From: Chryseobacterium sp. MYb264
GTDB taxonomy: Bacteria > Bacteroidota > Bacteroidia > Flavobacteriales > Weeksellaceae
Length of the DNA: 64,000 nt
Assembly (NCBI RefSeq): GCF_035974275.1
Contig: NZ_CP142422.1
Location: forward strand, 2,294,001 to 2,358,000
Direction of reading: 5' to 3'
This document shows positions 1 through 8,479 of this stretch, one piece after another. Within the stretch, counting starts at the first letter, position 1. Each line of letters opens with the position of its first letter. The notes under the pieces were generated by a model. It searched no databases. It saw only the letters and a program-made list of their open reading frames with translations, and was not told the origin of the DNA. The position numbers and the translations under genes are program-made.

Positions 1-1
1 A

Positions 2-856
2 AAGCCTTATTTTGATGAAGTGAAAATTCATCTGGAAGACGGAACAACGAAAGTTATTACGAAAAACACAGGTAAAGAAGAGCTTAGAAAATTAGGTTTT
101 GAAAACGCAAAATCGTTCAAAGATTTTAAATATGATGAATTAACGGCAACGCCTGTAATTGCAGCAGACAGAATTTTTGACATCAACACGAAAGTTACCA
201 TCACTCCACTCAATCCGAATGATAAAATTTATTATATGACGATGGATGAAGGCGATGCGAATGTGAGAAAAACATTCAAACAATATAAAGAGCCTTTCAC
301 CATTACAAAAACAACTCAGGTTTCGGCTTATGCGGAAAGAAGTGGTGAAAAAAGCTCGGTTGTAACGGCAAACTTCAATAAAAGACCAAACCATTGGGCA
401 ATTACCGTAAATGCAAAAGCAACTCCACAGTACGCAGCTAGCGGAAATTTATCTTTAATTGACGGAATAAATGGTGATGTAAACTGGAGAAAAGGCGAAT
501 GGCTGGGTTATCAGGGGCAGACTTTTGAAGCGATTATTGATATGAAATCCCCTCAGAAAATCACTCAGCTTATTTCTACATACCTTCAGGACAGTAAGGC
601 TTGGATTTTATTACCTAAAAAAGTGGAATATTACGCTTCAATGAATGGTAAAGATTATATTATTCTGGCAACAGTAAATAACTCACTAGATCCAAAAGAT
701 GAAAAGGTTCAGGTGAAAGCGCTTTCTGCTGAAATTTTACCAACCGAAGCGAGATATATTAAAGTAAAAGCCTATCATTTCGGTAAACTTCCGGAGTGGC
801 ATCAGGGAGCTGGTGGCGAAGCATATATTTTTACAGACGAAATTTCCGTGAAGTAA
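2..856 (+). CDS. C-terminal part of a secreted glycoside hydrolase (5' end outside window)
   Basis: The reading frame is open back to the left edge (codons read KPYFDEV before the first GTG), so this is the tail of a larger protein. The first ~45 residues look like the end of another domain. Residues ~45-125 (ATPVIAADRIF...VTITPLNP...PFTITKTTQVSAYAE) match the chitobiase/beta-hexosaminidase C-terminal fold. Residues ~130-278 (ATPQYAASGNLSLIDGINGD, RYIKVKA) look like an F5/8-type discoidin carbohydrate-binding domain. In Bacteroidota this pair closes exported GH20 hexosaminidases and GH92 mannosidases. The catalytic domain is not in the window, so the family is not decided. A strong terminator follows the stop. 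Confidence 0.75.
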   Translation, partial: KPYFDEVKIHLEDGTTKVITKNTGKEELRKLGFENAKSFKDFKYDELTATPVIAADRIFDINTKVTITPLNPNDKIYYMTMDEGDANVRKTFKQYKEPFTITKTTQVSAYAERSGEKSSVVTANFNKRPNHWAITVNAKATPQYAASGNLSLIDGINGDVNWRKGEWLGYQGQTFEAIIDMKSPQKITQLISTYLQDSKAWILLPKKVEYYASMNGKDYIILATVNNSLDPKDEKVQVKALSAEILPTEARYIKVKAYHFGKLPEWHQGAGGEAYIFTDEISVK

Positions 857-880
857 ATTAATTTCAGATGTAATATTTAA

Positions 881-915
881 CAAAAGACTGTCAGGCCGAC
901 AGTCTTTTGTTTTTT
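881..915 (+). terminator. Rho-independent terminator after the glycoside hydrolase
   Basis: Perfect 12-bp stem CAAAAGACTGTC / GACAGTCTTTTG with loop AGGCC, followed by a run of T. It lies 25 bp after the stop codon. Confidence 0.9.
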
Positions 916-1009
916 AGGAATAGCATTCATTTCAGTTCTTCGTTGAACCTTAACTCGACGATATTTAGCTAATTCACAATAAATCAAAAAATTTAAAAAC
1001 AATTAAGTA

Positions 1010-1079
1010 ATCAAAGAATAATCAACAAATTGATTTGATGAAGCTGTATTTTCAAGCTTCGCGAAGCAAATTTTATTTC
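1010..1079 (+). repeat. Dispersed ~70-bp repeat (ATCAACAAGTTGAT family), copy 1
   Basis: The core is an ATCAACAAATTGAT palindrome, then TTGATGAAGC, then AAGCTTCGCGAAGC. It is shared with 21236-21309 (opposite orientation) and, shorter, with 32255-32291. All three lie between genes. Confidence 0.6.
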
Positions 1080-1223
1080 CCTTAGCTTCCCCAAAATAAT
1101 GAACAAGGTTGAATGAAGACTTTCCATTTAGAAATAAGAGAATTATAACAATATTAAATTTAAAATGTTCTAACGCAATTTATAAGAATGTTAATTGTTA
1201 AAGCAGTATCTCACATGCTGTTA

Positions 1224-1389
1224 TTTTTGATCATTTTGCGTATTGATGCACGCAGGAGTCTGCATTGATCTTTCGGTATAAAAAAATAACGGTAAGGCCT
1301 AATCAAAGAATACTCCCTGCAAAATGGTCAAAAAGTCATTTCCCAGGGAGAGATTCAATGGCCGTGGGTCACCCCTTTATGCTCACGGC
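1224..1389. ncRNA. Candidate structured RNA (6S-like long hairpin plus 3' hairpin)
   Basis: Positions 1224-1239 (TTTTTGATCATTTTGC) pair with 1319-1334 in a 16-bp stem with one G-U. Inside it, AGGAGT (1254-1259) can pair with ACTCCCT (1312-1318) and TTGAT (1265-1269) with ATCAA (1302-1306). That leaves a 14-nt asymmetric bubble. CTCCCTG (1313-1319) can instead pair perfectly with CAGGGAG (1344-1350), and GCCGTGGG (1361-1368) pairs with CTCACGGC (1382-1389). The ~111-nt hairpin with a central bubble resembles 6S RNA, for which a Flavobacteria-specific family is known. I cannot assign the family or the strand, and no intrinsic terminator follows on either strand. Confidence 0.4.
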
Positions 1390-1455
1390 TTAAAAAAAAT
1401 ATAAATGTTAAAAAATGATATAAAATATACTGCAGGATACTTTTTACTTTTTTTA

Positions 1456-1647
1456 GAGGCTGTTTAAATTTTATTGCCAAAAATTTTTATAGCTATTTTG
1501 AGATGGATTTTTTGCTTCGTGTTTGCAGATTTAGCGGGCTCAATCAAAAATAGGAAGTGAAAAATACGCTCAAAAGAGCATCAAAATGGAGCAAAGATCA
1601 ACTTCATTAAGGATAATAAATAAAACGGTAAAATTTTAAACAGGCTC
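1456..1647 (+). mobile_element. MITE copy 1 (192 bp, TTA target duplication)
   Basis: The ends are imperfect inverted repeats: GAGGCTGTTTAAA at the left and TTTAAACAGGCTC at the right. The element is flanked by TTA (1453-1455 and 1648-1650). It has no coding capacity. Near-identical copies lie at 21331-21518 (reverse) and 38725-38916. The TIR sequence and a TNA-type 3-bp duplication suggest mobilisation by an IS5-family (IS1031-group) transposase. None with matching ends is in the window. Confidence 0.85.
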
Positions 1648-1802
1648 TTAATCTTTTGAAATATTGAGCTTATGCTTTCCTTTCAGCTTGGGTTCCCTGT
1701 GACGTTATTTTTCAGAATTTCAGGCATTCCGACGACGTTTCATAGGAAAAAGTAAAAGTTTTCGCACTGCTTAATGAGGATTAAAGATGTATTAATAACT
1801 GT

Positions 1803-2699
1803 TTACAGGGCTTTTCCTTTCCTTAATTTCTCTATTACAGGAATCAACATATTGATAAATTCCTTCTTCTCAGTCCTATTGACCACCGTGCTTACATTAT
1901 CTGTAAAATCTTTACACAGTGCAGGATCTGAAATCCTTTGCCCTATAATTTCAACATCAGCAGCCCATTGCTGAGGGTCATTAAGCACTAATGTATGAAT
2001 GTCTGCCCACGAAGAAATTATTCCGGCCCAATGTCCGGAGGTATATAATGCACTCCAGTCCAGATCAGTCTTGATATAGTCTGAAATATTTTTTGCTTTT
2101 TGTTCTTCGTTTGCAATAAACTCAGTTCCTATTCCGCGTGAAAGGTTTACAATCCTAAGAAATTTAGCAGCATAATCTGATCTTTCATTTAATTTTTTCT
2201 GAAAAGAGCGATTATCATTCACCTGTTTTTCATACTCCTTTTTAAGAAATGAAAAAACGGGATCTCTTTCCGAAAAGGCTTCCGTGGCCTGAAGCATCGC
2301 ATCATATTTTGCAAAAATACGTTTCTGCGCTTTGAACAGGTCATTCAGCGACTCAATTTCTGTATTATTTTTGTAGATAATAGTATTCTCTGAAGGTATT
2401 TTTTCATCGCAGAACACCGAAAAATCGTGTCCCGGAATCAGCATGTCTAAGCCACCTCCTTCGATAGTTCCGGTGATCAGCCATCGGCACATTCCGGTAT
2501 AGGGCTCATATTCTTTGGGAATCTGAAGGGTAAAAATCCCGTCAGCGGGTACTGTTCCCTGCATTTTAACCATCTCTATTCCTCTAAAAAGAATAAAATC
2601 ATAATTTTTACCTGCAAATTGCGGAAAATTCATGCTGATGACCTGACTGTTAAAGGTCATGTAGAAAATACCCAACAGTAATATCAATATTTTTTTCAT
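1803..2699 (-). CDS. TlpA/AhpC-type exported protein lacking its thioredoxin domain (truncated)
   Basis: 298 residues with a signal peptide (MKKILILLLGIFYMTFNSQ). The body resembles the N-terminal DUF4369/DUF5106-like half of Bacteroidota thiol-disulfide oxidoreductases (FPQFAGKNYDF, GGGLDMLIPGHDFSV, ALYTSGHWAG). Such proteins normally run ~450-500 residues and end in a thioredoxin fold with a CxxC motif. This one stops just after the N-terminal half (ELRKGKAL-like end). About 35 bp past the stop, another frame (about 1770 down to 1711, minus) reads KTFTFSYETSSECLKF and then a stop. This looks like a decayed FYETSCxxC active-site region. MITE copy 1 lies directly beyond. I infer a truncated, probably non-functional gene; whether the short form is made is unknown. 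Confidence 0.7.
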   Translation of the reverse strand: MKKILILLLGIFYMTFNSQVISMNFPQFAGKNYDFILFRGIEMVKMQGTVPADGIFTLQIPKEYEPYTGMCRWLITGTIEGGGLDMLIPGHDFSVFCDEKIPSENTIIYKNNTEIESLNDLFKAQKRIFAKYDAMLQATEAFSERDPVFSFLKKEYEKQVNDNRSFQKKLNERSDYAAKFLRIVNLSRGIGTEFIANEEQKAKNISDYIKTDLDWSALYTSGHWAGIISSWADIHTLVLNDPQQWAADVEIIGQRISDPALCKDFTDNVSTVVNRTEKKEFINMLIPVIEKLRKGKAL

Positions 2700-2795
2700 T
2701 TTATAGAGGTCTTATGTCGTGTAAGATCAATACGGAATCAAGCCGCACTGTTCTTTTTGTTAGAAATACCATATTGTAAAGATTAGAAGTCTTAT

Positions 2796-2823
2796 AAAAT
2801 CCGGTGGTCATATAACCACCGGA
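2796..2823 (-). terminator. Terminator of the FISUMP surface protein gene
   Basis: 9-bp perfect stem TCCGGTGGT / ACCACCGGA (2800-2808 with 2815-2823), followed on the minus strand by TTTTATAAG. It lies 12 bp past the stop. Confidence 0.8.
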
Positions 2824-2834
2824 CTTATTTTTAA

Positions 2835-4709
2835 TTATTCTTTGATACAACGCAATGGCTTCGCAAATGCTCTTGCAGATTCCATAAACAATATCCCACT
2901 GCTTCTCATTTCAATAAAGTAAGAATGGTCAAATGGGCCTAATGCCGTTGTCCAGTAAAACCCTCTAGAACCTCTGTCTGCCAATGCTCCCTGTAATGCA
3001 TGACGTAGTCCGGCAATAGGAAATGTAAGCTTACTGTTACCACTTGTAAATACTTTAGCAGCGCCAAAATTGGTATCACTCCAATTATAAGTTCCAATAT
3101 TGGACTGACTGGTATTATTAACAAGGGCTTGCCATTTTTCTTTTGTCGGCACGCGGAATCCTGCAGGACACGGATCGTTACCGGTTTTCGACGTATCACT
3201 CCATGCTGTACTGCCTGTAGAGCTGGAGTCCCAGCCACTTATAGCACCAGAAGGGGTACTGGAAGTAGCCACAGGATTTATTCTTCCCCATTGATAATAA
3301 TTACCATGGATTCCCTGCACCGGTACATCAGGATCGAGGCTGGTATCTGCTCCCAGATTATAGCGTGACCATGTATCAGAACCAATAACCACTGTTGTTC
3401 CCTGGGTAACTGCTTTACTTACATTACATGAAGCAGAACCATTAAAGGAAACAGGTATGGTCATGGTGGTTGCTGCTGTTGGTGTTCCGGTAATATCATA
3501 TATCAGATTACCTGAGGATGTTGTCAGGGTACCTGCACGAAGACGGAAGGTAAGTCCGTTTATGGTCTGTGAAGCTCCCTGAGGATAAGCCACGCCATTT
3601 CCACCGGTATAAGGAACACTCATTGTTCCGGTATAACTGCTTCCCGTTTCCATTAATGCCGGAGTGAATGATGCTGAGGCACAGGTTAAACCACCGATAT
3701 TCGCTGTCAGCGTACCTACTGGAACCTGGAAGCTACAGGATTGTCCTGCAATCGCTACAGTGAATGTCGCATTTCCTGTTGCAGTAGGCGTTCCCATGAT
3801 TGTAAAAACAAGATTACCGTCCCCGTTATTCAGTATCCCGTTAGCCAGATTGGCTGTCATTCCGGAAATTCCGGAGGAAGTAAACTGAGCTCCAAGATAC
3901 ACACCGCCATTCCCTCCTGAATAAGGAACGGTAACAGTAACACCTGAAACCGGAATCCCGTTGTAGAGATTTCCTGACACGGTTCTCTGATTACACTTCA
4001 GCTCTGTTACACTAGGAGCAATAGTACCGGGTCCCGAGGCATTAGAAGAACACATGGATCCCCATTGCGGAGATGCCGGATCAAGAGAGTCGTTCACCAT
4101 AAGGCATCCCTGACCAGGGCTTAAAAAATCTGTACAGTAAATTACCAGTCCCAATGCAGGATTGGTAATGGCATCCATTTGTACCTTCGTCATTCTGGGC
4201 GGCAAAAACCCTCGGTTATTACTTTCCATCTGAACGATAGCTGAAGGATCTACAGAATTAATCCCTACTCCTACACGTCCGTTAGTGAATGCCATAGAAC
4301 CACTGTTCATATCCATATTTCTCACTCCTGTAAGCGTTCCGTCACTTGTATAAATATTTGGACCCGATGAGAATTTCATCCAAGCATTGAGGCCTGCATC
4401 AAAATAGTAGTATCCGGATGCATCTACGTGAATGGTCTGCCCCTTAAGATTGCTCAGATCTGCAGGAGTCGTTACATATACAACCGCTCCGTCCTGATCG
4501 ACTCCATATTGAGAGGGAGTACTTACTGAAGCTGCAAATAAGGCATTCCCTGTTAACCTCGGAGCCAGCAAACCTTCCGGTCTGCTTCCATCGGCAGTGA
4601 TACCTTTAACATCAAGAGTAGCTTTTGGACTTGCGGTATTCATACCAATCTGCGCATTTACGCCTATTGATAAGACGACGCATACAATCGCTAGTATCGA
4701 TTTTTTCAT
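2835..4709 (-). CDS. Exported surface protein with C-terminal FISUMP (Fib_succ_major) domain
   Basis: 624 residues with a signal peptide (MKKSILAIVCVVLSIGVNAQ). The segment after it (IGMNTASPKATLDVKG, then RPEGLLAPRLTG) is a tail-fibre-like N-terminal module. It is shared with the protein at 58681-59349 and repeats at residues ~145-190 as VGVGINSVDPSA...FLPPRMT. Residues ~230-440 hold two Ig-like or putative adhesin repeats ending in cysteine-containing strands (VPYSGGNGG..., VPYTGGNGV...). Residues ~445-624 carry the FISUMP fold (GNYYQWGR, CPAGFRVPTKEKWQAL, LRCIKE end). The likely location is the cell surface. The ligand is unknown. Confidence 0.85.
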   Translation of the reverse strand: MKKSILAIVCVVLSIGVNAQIGMNTASPKATLDVKGITADGSRPEGLLAPRLTGNALFAASVSTPSQYGVDQDGAVVYVTTPADLSNLKGQTIHVDASGYYYFDAGLNAWMKFSSGPNIYTSDGTLTGVRNMDMNSGSMAFTNGRVGVGINSVDPSAIVQMESNNRGFLPPRMTKVQMDAITNPALGLVIYCTDFLSPGQGCLMVNDSLDPASPQWGSMCSSNASGPGTIAPSVTELKCNQRTVSGNLYNGIPVSGVTVTVPYSGGNGGVYLGAQFTSSGISGMTANLANGILNNGDGNLVFTIMGTPTATGNATFTVAIAGQSCSFQVPVGTLTANIGGLTCASASFTPALMETGSSYTGTMSVPYTGGNGVAYPQGASQTINGLTFRLRAGTLTTSSGNLIYDITGTPTAATTMTIPVSFNGSASCNVSKAVTQGTTVVIGSDTWSRYNLGADTSLDPDVPVQGIHGNYYQWGRINPVATSSTPSGAISGWDSSSTGSTAWSDTSKTGNDPCPAGFRVPTKEKWQALVNNTSQSNIGTYNWSDTNFGAAKVFTSGNSKLTFPIAGLRHALQGALADRGSRGFYWTTALGPFDHSYFIEMRSSGILFMESARAFAKPLRCIKE

Positions 4710-5322
4710 TTTTTTCTATTAATTGTTATAAATTTTTTCTTTCCTAAGTGTATTCAGAATCATCATCAATAAAATTTTCGGTAAGCCCCCGGAGACTTCA
4801 AATTTCATTTTATTTTTTACAAATTTAATTGGGTTCTGCCGATACAGACCTACTACAATTGCACTTCAAAAGCATAAATAACTCACAAACAAAAACATAA
4901 ATTCTAAAATGCATCAATTTGTGCTATATTAAGCGTCCGCATTTTGGATGATCTGCGAGCAAATGCATACCTGTATCAGCTGACACTGGTGGTTTTTTCT
5001 CACCTGTTCATTATTGCTTTTCTTCTTATTTCATGAATAAAATAACGCGGAAAAAAACGAGAGCGAATATTTTCAGAGAGAGCTTTTTCTTGTGATAGAC
5101 ATCGACGAATAACGATCTTTTTATTTTTAAATTTTTAAAGATGATATGGTTCAATTAGCGCAGGTTAATTTCAGCTGAATCAGGATTTTTAACTGTTCAG
5201 AAAATAGATCTGTACCATTTGAAAATATAGGAAAAAAAGTTTAGTACATGAATTATTTTTGATTTGTTGCCAGAAAAAACAAGCCTAAAAACCTGAGTTC
5301 GATCCATAAAATATTCTACCAG

Positions 5323-5350
5323 ATCAATAGGGACGGGCTTCAGCCCGTCT
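5323..5350 (-). repeat. REP-like palindrome, copy a
   Basis: On the minus strand it reads AGACGGGCTGAAGCCCGT followed by CCCTATTGAT. It is the same module as at 24434-24461, 29808-29835 and 39026-39054: a GGGCT-AA-AGCCC hairpin with a conserved CCTATTGAT tail. Confidence 0.75.
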
Positions 5351-5546
5351 AAAAAAGAGGGCAGATTGAGACCTGTTTTAAAGCAATAAAATCCAGTGGC
5401 TTTTATATTGAAAATACGCATCTTCAAGATTTTTCATTTGCCTTTGCCCTCTAAAAATATACAATGCGATCAGTCAATCTTTGCGTCTAAAAAATTAAAT
5501 ATTTATCGAGATTCCTGAAAAAAGGAGGCATTTTTATTGCTATTAA

Positions 5547-5577
5547 AAATCCCTTCCGAAGATTCCGGAAGGGATTT
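5547..5577 (-). terminator. Terminator of the OMP/DUF4270 operon
   Basis: 12-bp perfect stem AAATCCCTTCCG / CGGAAGGGATTT (5547-5558 with 5566-5577), with a T run following on the minus strand. It lies ~90 bp past the OMP stop. Confidence 0.75.
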
Positions 5578-5663
5578 GGGTGGCAATATCATTCTCCATT
5601 TTGATTTTCTTTTTCAATTTTGAATAATATTACCGGGTATTGCTGTTTTAAAAATAAGCGCTT

Positions 5664-6911
5664 TTAATCGAGATACCGTTTTCTAAACCACGTATCCAGG
5701 ATATTCATACTGATATTCAGCATGTGATAATTTTCCCGGATCGCCACATTTTTCTGAAAACCATGAATTCCGTAGCCGTAGCCGACATTCAGAACAACTT
5801 TCTTCAATGGAATTCCGACTCCCACCGTTGCTTCCAATTTATCAATTTCAACTTTATTGATTTTATAATATCCGGTATCATAATTCAGTCCGAAACGATA
5901 AATAAAGGTTTCAGAAAGCTTTTCGGTACGTCTTCTTTCAGGAAGAATTTCAACTCCCAAGCCGTAGGTTTTCTGTTTGTAATATTGCTCTGAAGTCTCG
6001 GTATTTTTTATTTTATCCCAATTACTTTGCGTAAAATCAAAGGTAAGACGGTATCTTTCTTTCGCTAAAATTCCAAATCCGAACCCCATCTCAAAAGGCA
6101 GAGCAGAATCTTTTGACGAAAGATTGGTGGTAATACTATTGGTATAATCCTGATTTTCGGTGTAAGAAACATCTCGTTTTGAAACCAACTTGCTTCCAAA
6201 ATTCACAATTCCTCCTAAAGTCAGTTGAAAGTTATCGCTGAAATCTTTTTTAAACTGAGTTCCCAAGTTGTAGCTAAAACCTGTGTACCGTACATCTCTG
6301 CTGATTTCTACCTCAGAACTTGTAGTAATGGTTTCTTTACGAATGATTTTGCCAAAATTATTTTTCACTTTTCCGCCAATACTCCAGTGATCATTAATTT
6401 TATAGGCTAAACTTACGCCCCAGTTCGACAGTCCGCCACTTCCTTCATAGGTTACAGGATATTCGCCGGCAGTCCCTTCAATGGGAATCGTTGAGGTAAT
6501 CTTATAATCAGAAGTCGTTGCCGGCTGCATGCTAAGTCCCACAAAAAACTTTTGTGAAACCCTCAGTGCCGCGCTGAAATTCGTAAAATTAGCACTGAAT
6601 CTGTTGTCTTTTCCTAAATTACTCGAAATGGTATTATACTTCCCTATTCCACTGATATTGAAAACTACATTTTTTGAAGAAATAGCCGTCATGGATGCCG
6701 CATTTTTAGAATTGATATAATCCGGAGCTTCCAAAGCAATTCCTGTATTTCCCAAGGAGATATTTCTGGCGTCATCCACATTATTAAACGTTCCCACCCC
6801 GAAATAGGAATACGGCGACGTGTTTTGAGCATACAGTCCGGAAGTAAAAACTCCTGAAAACAATAAGCCAATTACAATTTTATTTTTTCTGTTCATAAAT
6901 TTTTTCTGCAT
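5664..6911 (-). CDS. FadL-like outer-membrane beta-barrel protein
   Basis: 415 residues. The signal peptide is best read from the internal Met (MNRKNKIVIGLLFSGVFTSGLYAQ). The upstream ATG at 6911 overlaps the stop of the preceding gene as TAATG, so MQKKF may be the translated start and imply coupling. The mature part begins NTSPYSYFGVGTF and is a chain of alternating amphipathic strands with GxG turns, ending in an aromatic-rich strand (MNILDTWFRKRYLD). This is typical of Bacteroidota OMPs that sit beside a DUF4270 lipoprotein. It probably acts in outer-membrane transport. The substrate is not visible. Confidence 0.85.
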   Translation of the reverse strand: MQKKFMNRKNKIVIGLLFSGVFTSGLYAQNTSPYSYFGVGTFNNVDDARNISLGNTGIALEAPDYINSKNAASMTAISSKNVVFNISGIGKYNTISSNLGKDNRFSANFTNFSAALRVSQKFFVGLSMQPATTSDYKITSTIPIEGTAGEYPVTYEGSGGLSNWGVSLAYKINDHWSIGGKVKNNFGKIIRKETITTSSEVEISRDVRYTGFSYNLGTQFKKDFSDNFQLTLGGIVNFGSKLVSKRDVSYTENQDYTNSITTNLSSKDSALPFEMGFGFGILAKERYRLTFDFTQSNWDKIKNTETSEQYYKQKTYGLGVEILPERRRTEKLSETFIYRFGLNYDTGYYKINKVEIDKLEATVGVGIPLKKVVLNVGYGYGIHGFQKNVAIRENYHMLNISMNILDTWFRKRYLD

Positions 6912-8251
6912 TAATATCCTAAAATGTAAACCTTAAGTTTTGCCGGATTTGTTTTGTTTTTTGAATCTCCAATCACCACTTTTCCTGAAAGAACATCGTT
7001 GTAGGAAGAAGGGTAAATCAATGTATTATAATTTGAATTGGCTGTTTCCGTTAAAATAGTATTGAAATAGCTCAACATAGAAAAGCTGTACGCATGCTCA
7101 TTCTGGAACTCGCTGCTGTTGGATAAACTTGCCGTAATTTCTGTACTTCCATCAGATGTATAAGTGCTTACCACATGATTTGCCTTATCACCCATATAAT
7201 AATACAACGGACTCGGATTATAAAACTGATTAGAATAATACCCTGCCACAGGGCTCACGGTAAGCGTTGCATCAATGATTTTATAATTATCATATAAGTT
7301 TTTTATGGTTTTTAAATAAGGAATTTCCACTTTGGTATATACTCCTATTCCCGCCATCATATAAGCTTTGTTATCTAAATTTGTTGAAAGTACCGGGTTT
7401 TTAGGAGTCAGCCCTGCCAGATCAGAACCCGTAAAATCGCTTTGAACTTTATTATACTGATACGTCGAACTTGGGTTGAGGTCTAAAGTATATTTCACTA
7501 ATTCAGTTCCGTTTTGTGATGTGGTGTGATAATACATTCTTATGATATTCGAGACTTTTTCTTTGGTACTTTTATTAATCTGAACCTGATAAGAAGAATT
7601 AATTCCAAACCTAAGCATTGCATTATTGTCAGAAGAAGGAACGAGCGCCAGACCTTTATAGAAATTCAGAAAATATTCCTGAGTAGTGACGTCACTATTT
7701 TTTAACGTATTGAAAAGTGTTTGCCCGTAAGATTGATCAAGCTTAACCTTCACAAAACTGCTGTCTGTATTTGGTCTCGGATAAAATTCTGCACTTCCGA
7801 TGGAGTTTGATGCATAATTAAAATTACTTTTATTATAAAGATAGCCCCCATTCAGTCTTATTCTGTCGGTCAAAGGATGTACCTCCAACTTATATGTTTT
7901 CAGTGTATCTCCGTAATAAAAATCGGTATTCGTAAGATACATCACAATAGAATCGAAAACTGCGCTTGTAGGCGAATTTAACGCATACCTTTCTGGTGTA
8001 AGCTCAAAAAGCGAAGACGAATTTACCTTCCCAAAAGTCTGATCTTTTATATTTCCTATCATCATCACATTTTTTCCGGAAGTCACCACAGAATCCATCA
8101 TAATGGTAGACATTCTCATGGTCAGCGTATCGATCATTACAATTTTTGACTGCGCATCCATCCACGTGCTTCCTACTTCATACGTATTGGTTTCATCTTC
8201 ACAGGAGAATAAAAACATCATCGAAATACATAATAAAAGGTATTTATACAT
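6911..8251 (-). CDS. DUF4270 family outer-membrane lipoprotein
   Basis: From the ATG at 8251 the protein is 446 residues and starts with a lipoprotein signal (MYKYLLLCISMMFLFSC, lipobox Cys 17). The longer frame up to 8362 would put 37 uncleavable residues in front, so I prefer the shorter start. It is also preceded by a TATGTTTG -7 element. The body matches DUF4270 (VIDTLTMRMST-like start, VMMIGNIKDQTFGKV, long Ser/Asn/Tyr-rich beta segments). Its stop overlaps the start of the OMP gene by one base, consistent with an operon and a joint outer-membrane role. Function unknown. Confidence 0.85.
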   Translation of the reverse strand: MYKYLLLCISMMFLFSCEDETNTYEVGSTWMDAQSKIVMIDTLTMRMSTIMMDSVVTSGKNVMMIGNIKDQTFGKVNSSSLFELTPERYALNSPTSAVFDSIVMYLTNTDFYYGDTLKTYKLEVHPLTDRIRLNGGYLYNKSNFNYASNSIGSAEFYPRPNTDSSFVKVKLDQSYGQTLFNTLKNSDVTTQEYFLNFYKGLALVPSSDNNAMLRFGINSSYQVQINKSTKEKVSNIIRMYYHTTSQNGTELVKYTLDLNPSSTYQYNKVQSDFTGSDLAGLTPKNPVLSTNLDNKAYMMAGIGVYTKVEIPYLKTIKNLYDNYKIIDATLTVSPVAGYYSNQFYNPSPLYYYMGDKANHVVSTYTSDGSTEITASLSNSSEFQNEHAYSFSMLSYFNTILTETANSNYNTLIYPSSYNDVLSGKVVIGDSKNKTNPAKLKVYILGY

Positions 8252-8261
8252 CTTTTTTCCG

Positions 8262-8269
8262 CAAACATA
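8262..8269 (-). promoter_or_regulatory. Bacteroidota -7 element TATGTTTG for the DUF4270 operon
   Basis: It matches TAnnTTTG exactly and ends 10 nt before the ATG at 8251, so the mRNA leader would be only a few nucleotides. No clear -33 TTTG is seen. Confidence 0.45.
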
Positions 8270-8479
8270 TAGTGAAGATGCTATTGAGATAAAATTTATT
8301 CTCCCTTTTATCCATAGTTGTAGACCATAGCAAGATTTGCTTAGATAAATGATGATTTTCAAAACAATACCTCATCCGTCATAAAAATAAAGGCATTCGC
8401 CTACAAAAAACACGCATTCGTCTAAAAAATTTTCACAAGACCACAGAATGAAATTCATTTGCACAAAAAAGAATGAATA

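Larger units (their letters stand above)
916..1455. other. Intergenic region with a repeat copy and a structured RNA candidate
   Basis: No convincing ORF is visible. The region holds a copy of the ATCAACAAGTTGAT-type repeat (1010-1079), the structured segment at 1224-1389, and then AT-rich sequence up to the MITE. I see nothing else that can be named. Confidence 0.6.
4710..5663. other. Long AT-rich intergenic region with one REP-like palindrome and a terminator
   Basis: 954 bp separate two minus-strand transcription units. It contains a REP-like palindrome (5323-5350) and the terminator of the OMP gene (5547-5577). The upstream region of the FISUMP gene should also lie here. A 76-codon ORF spanning the palindrome shows no coding character. 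Nothing else is recognised. Confidence 0.6.

Noticed and set aside
1361..1400. GCCGTGGG/CTCACGGC hairpin as an intrinsic terminator
   Set aside because: It is followed by an A run on the plus strand and there is no T run on the minus strand side, so it does not look like a terminator.
5197..5427. 76-codon minus-strand ORF in the long gap before the OMP gene
   Set aside because: It spans the REP-like palindrome, has no recognisable domain or start context, and its composition looks non-coding.
8252..8362. Longer start for the DUF4270 lipoprotein
   Set aside because: It would put 37 residues before a clear lipoprotein signal and run through the -7 promoter element.
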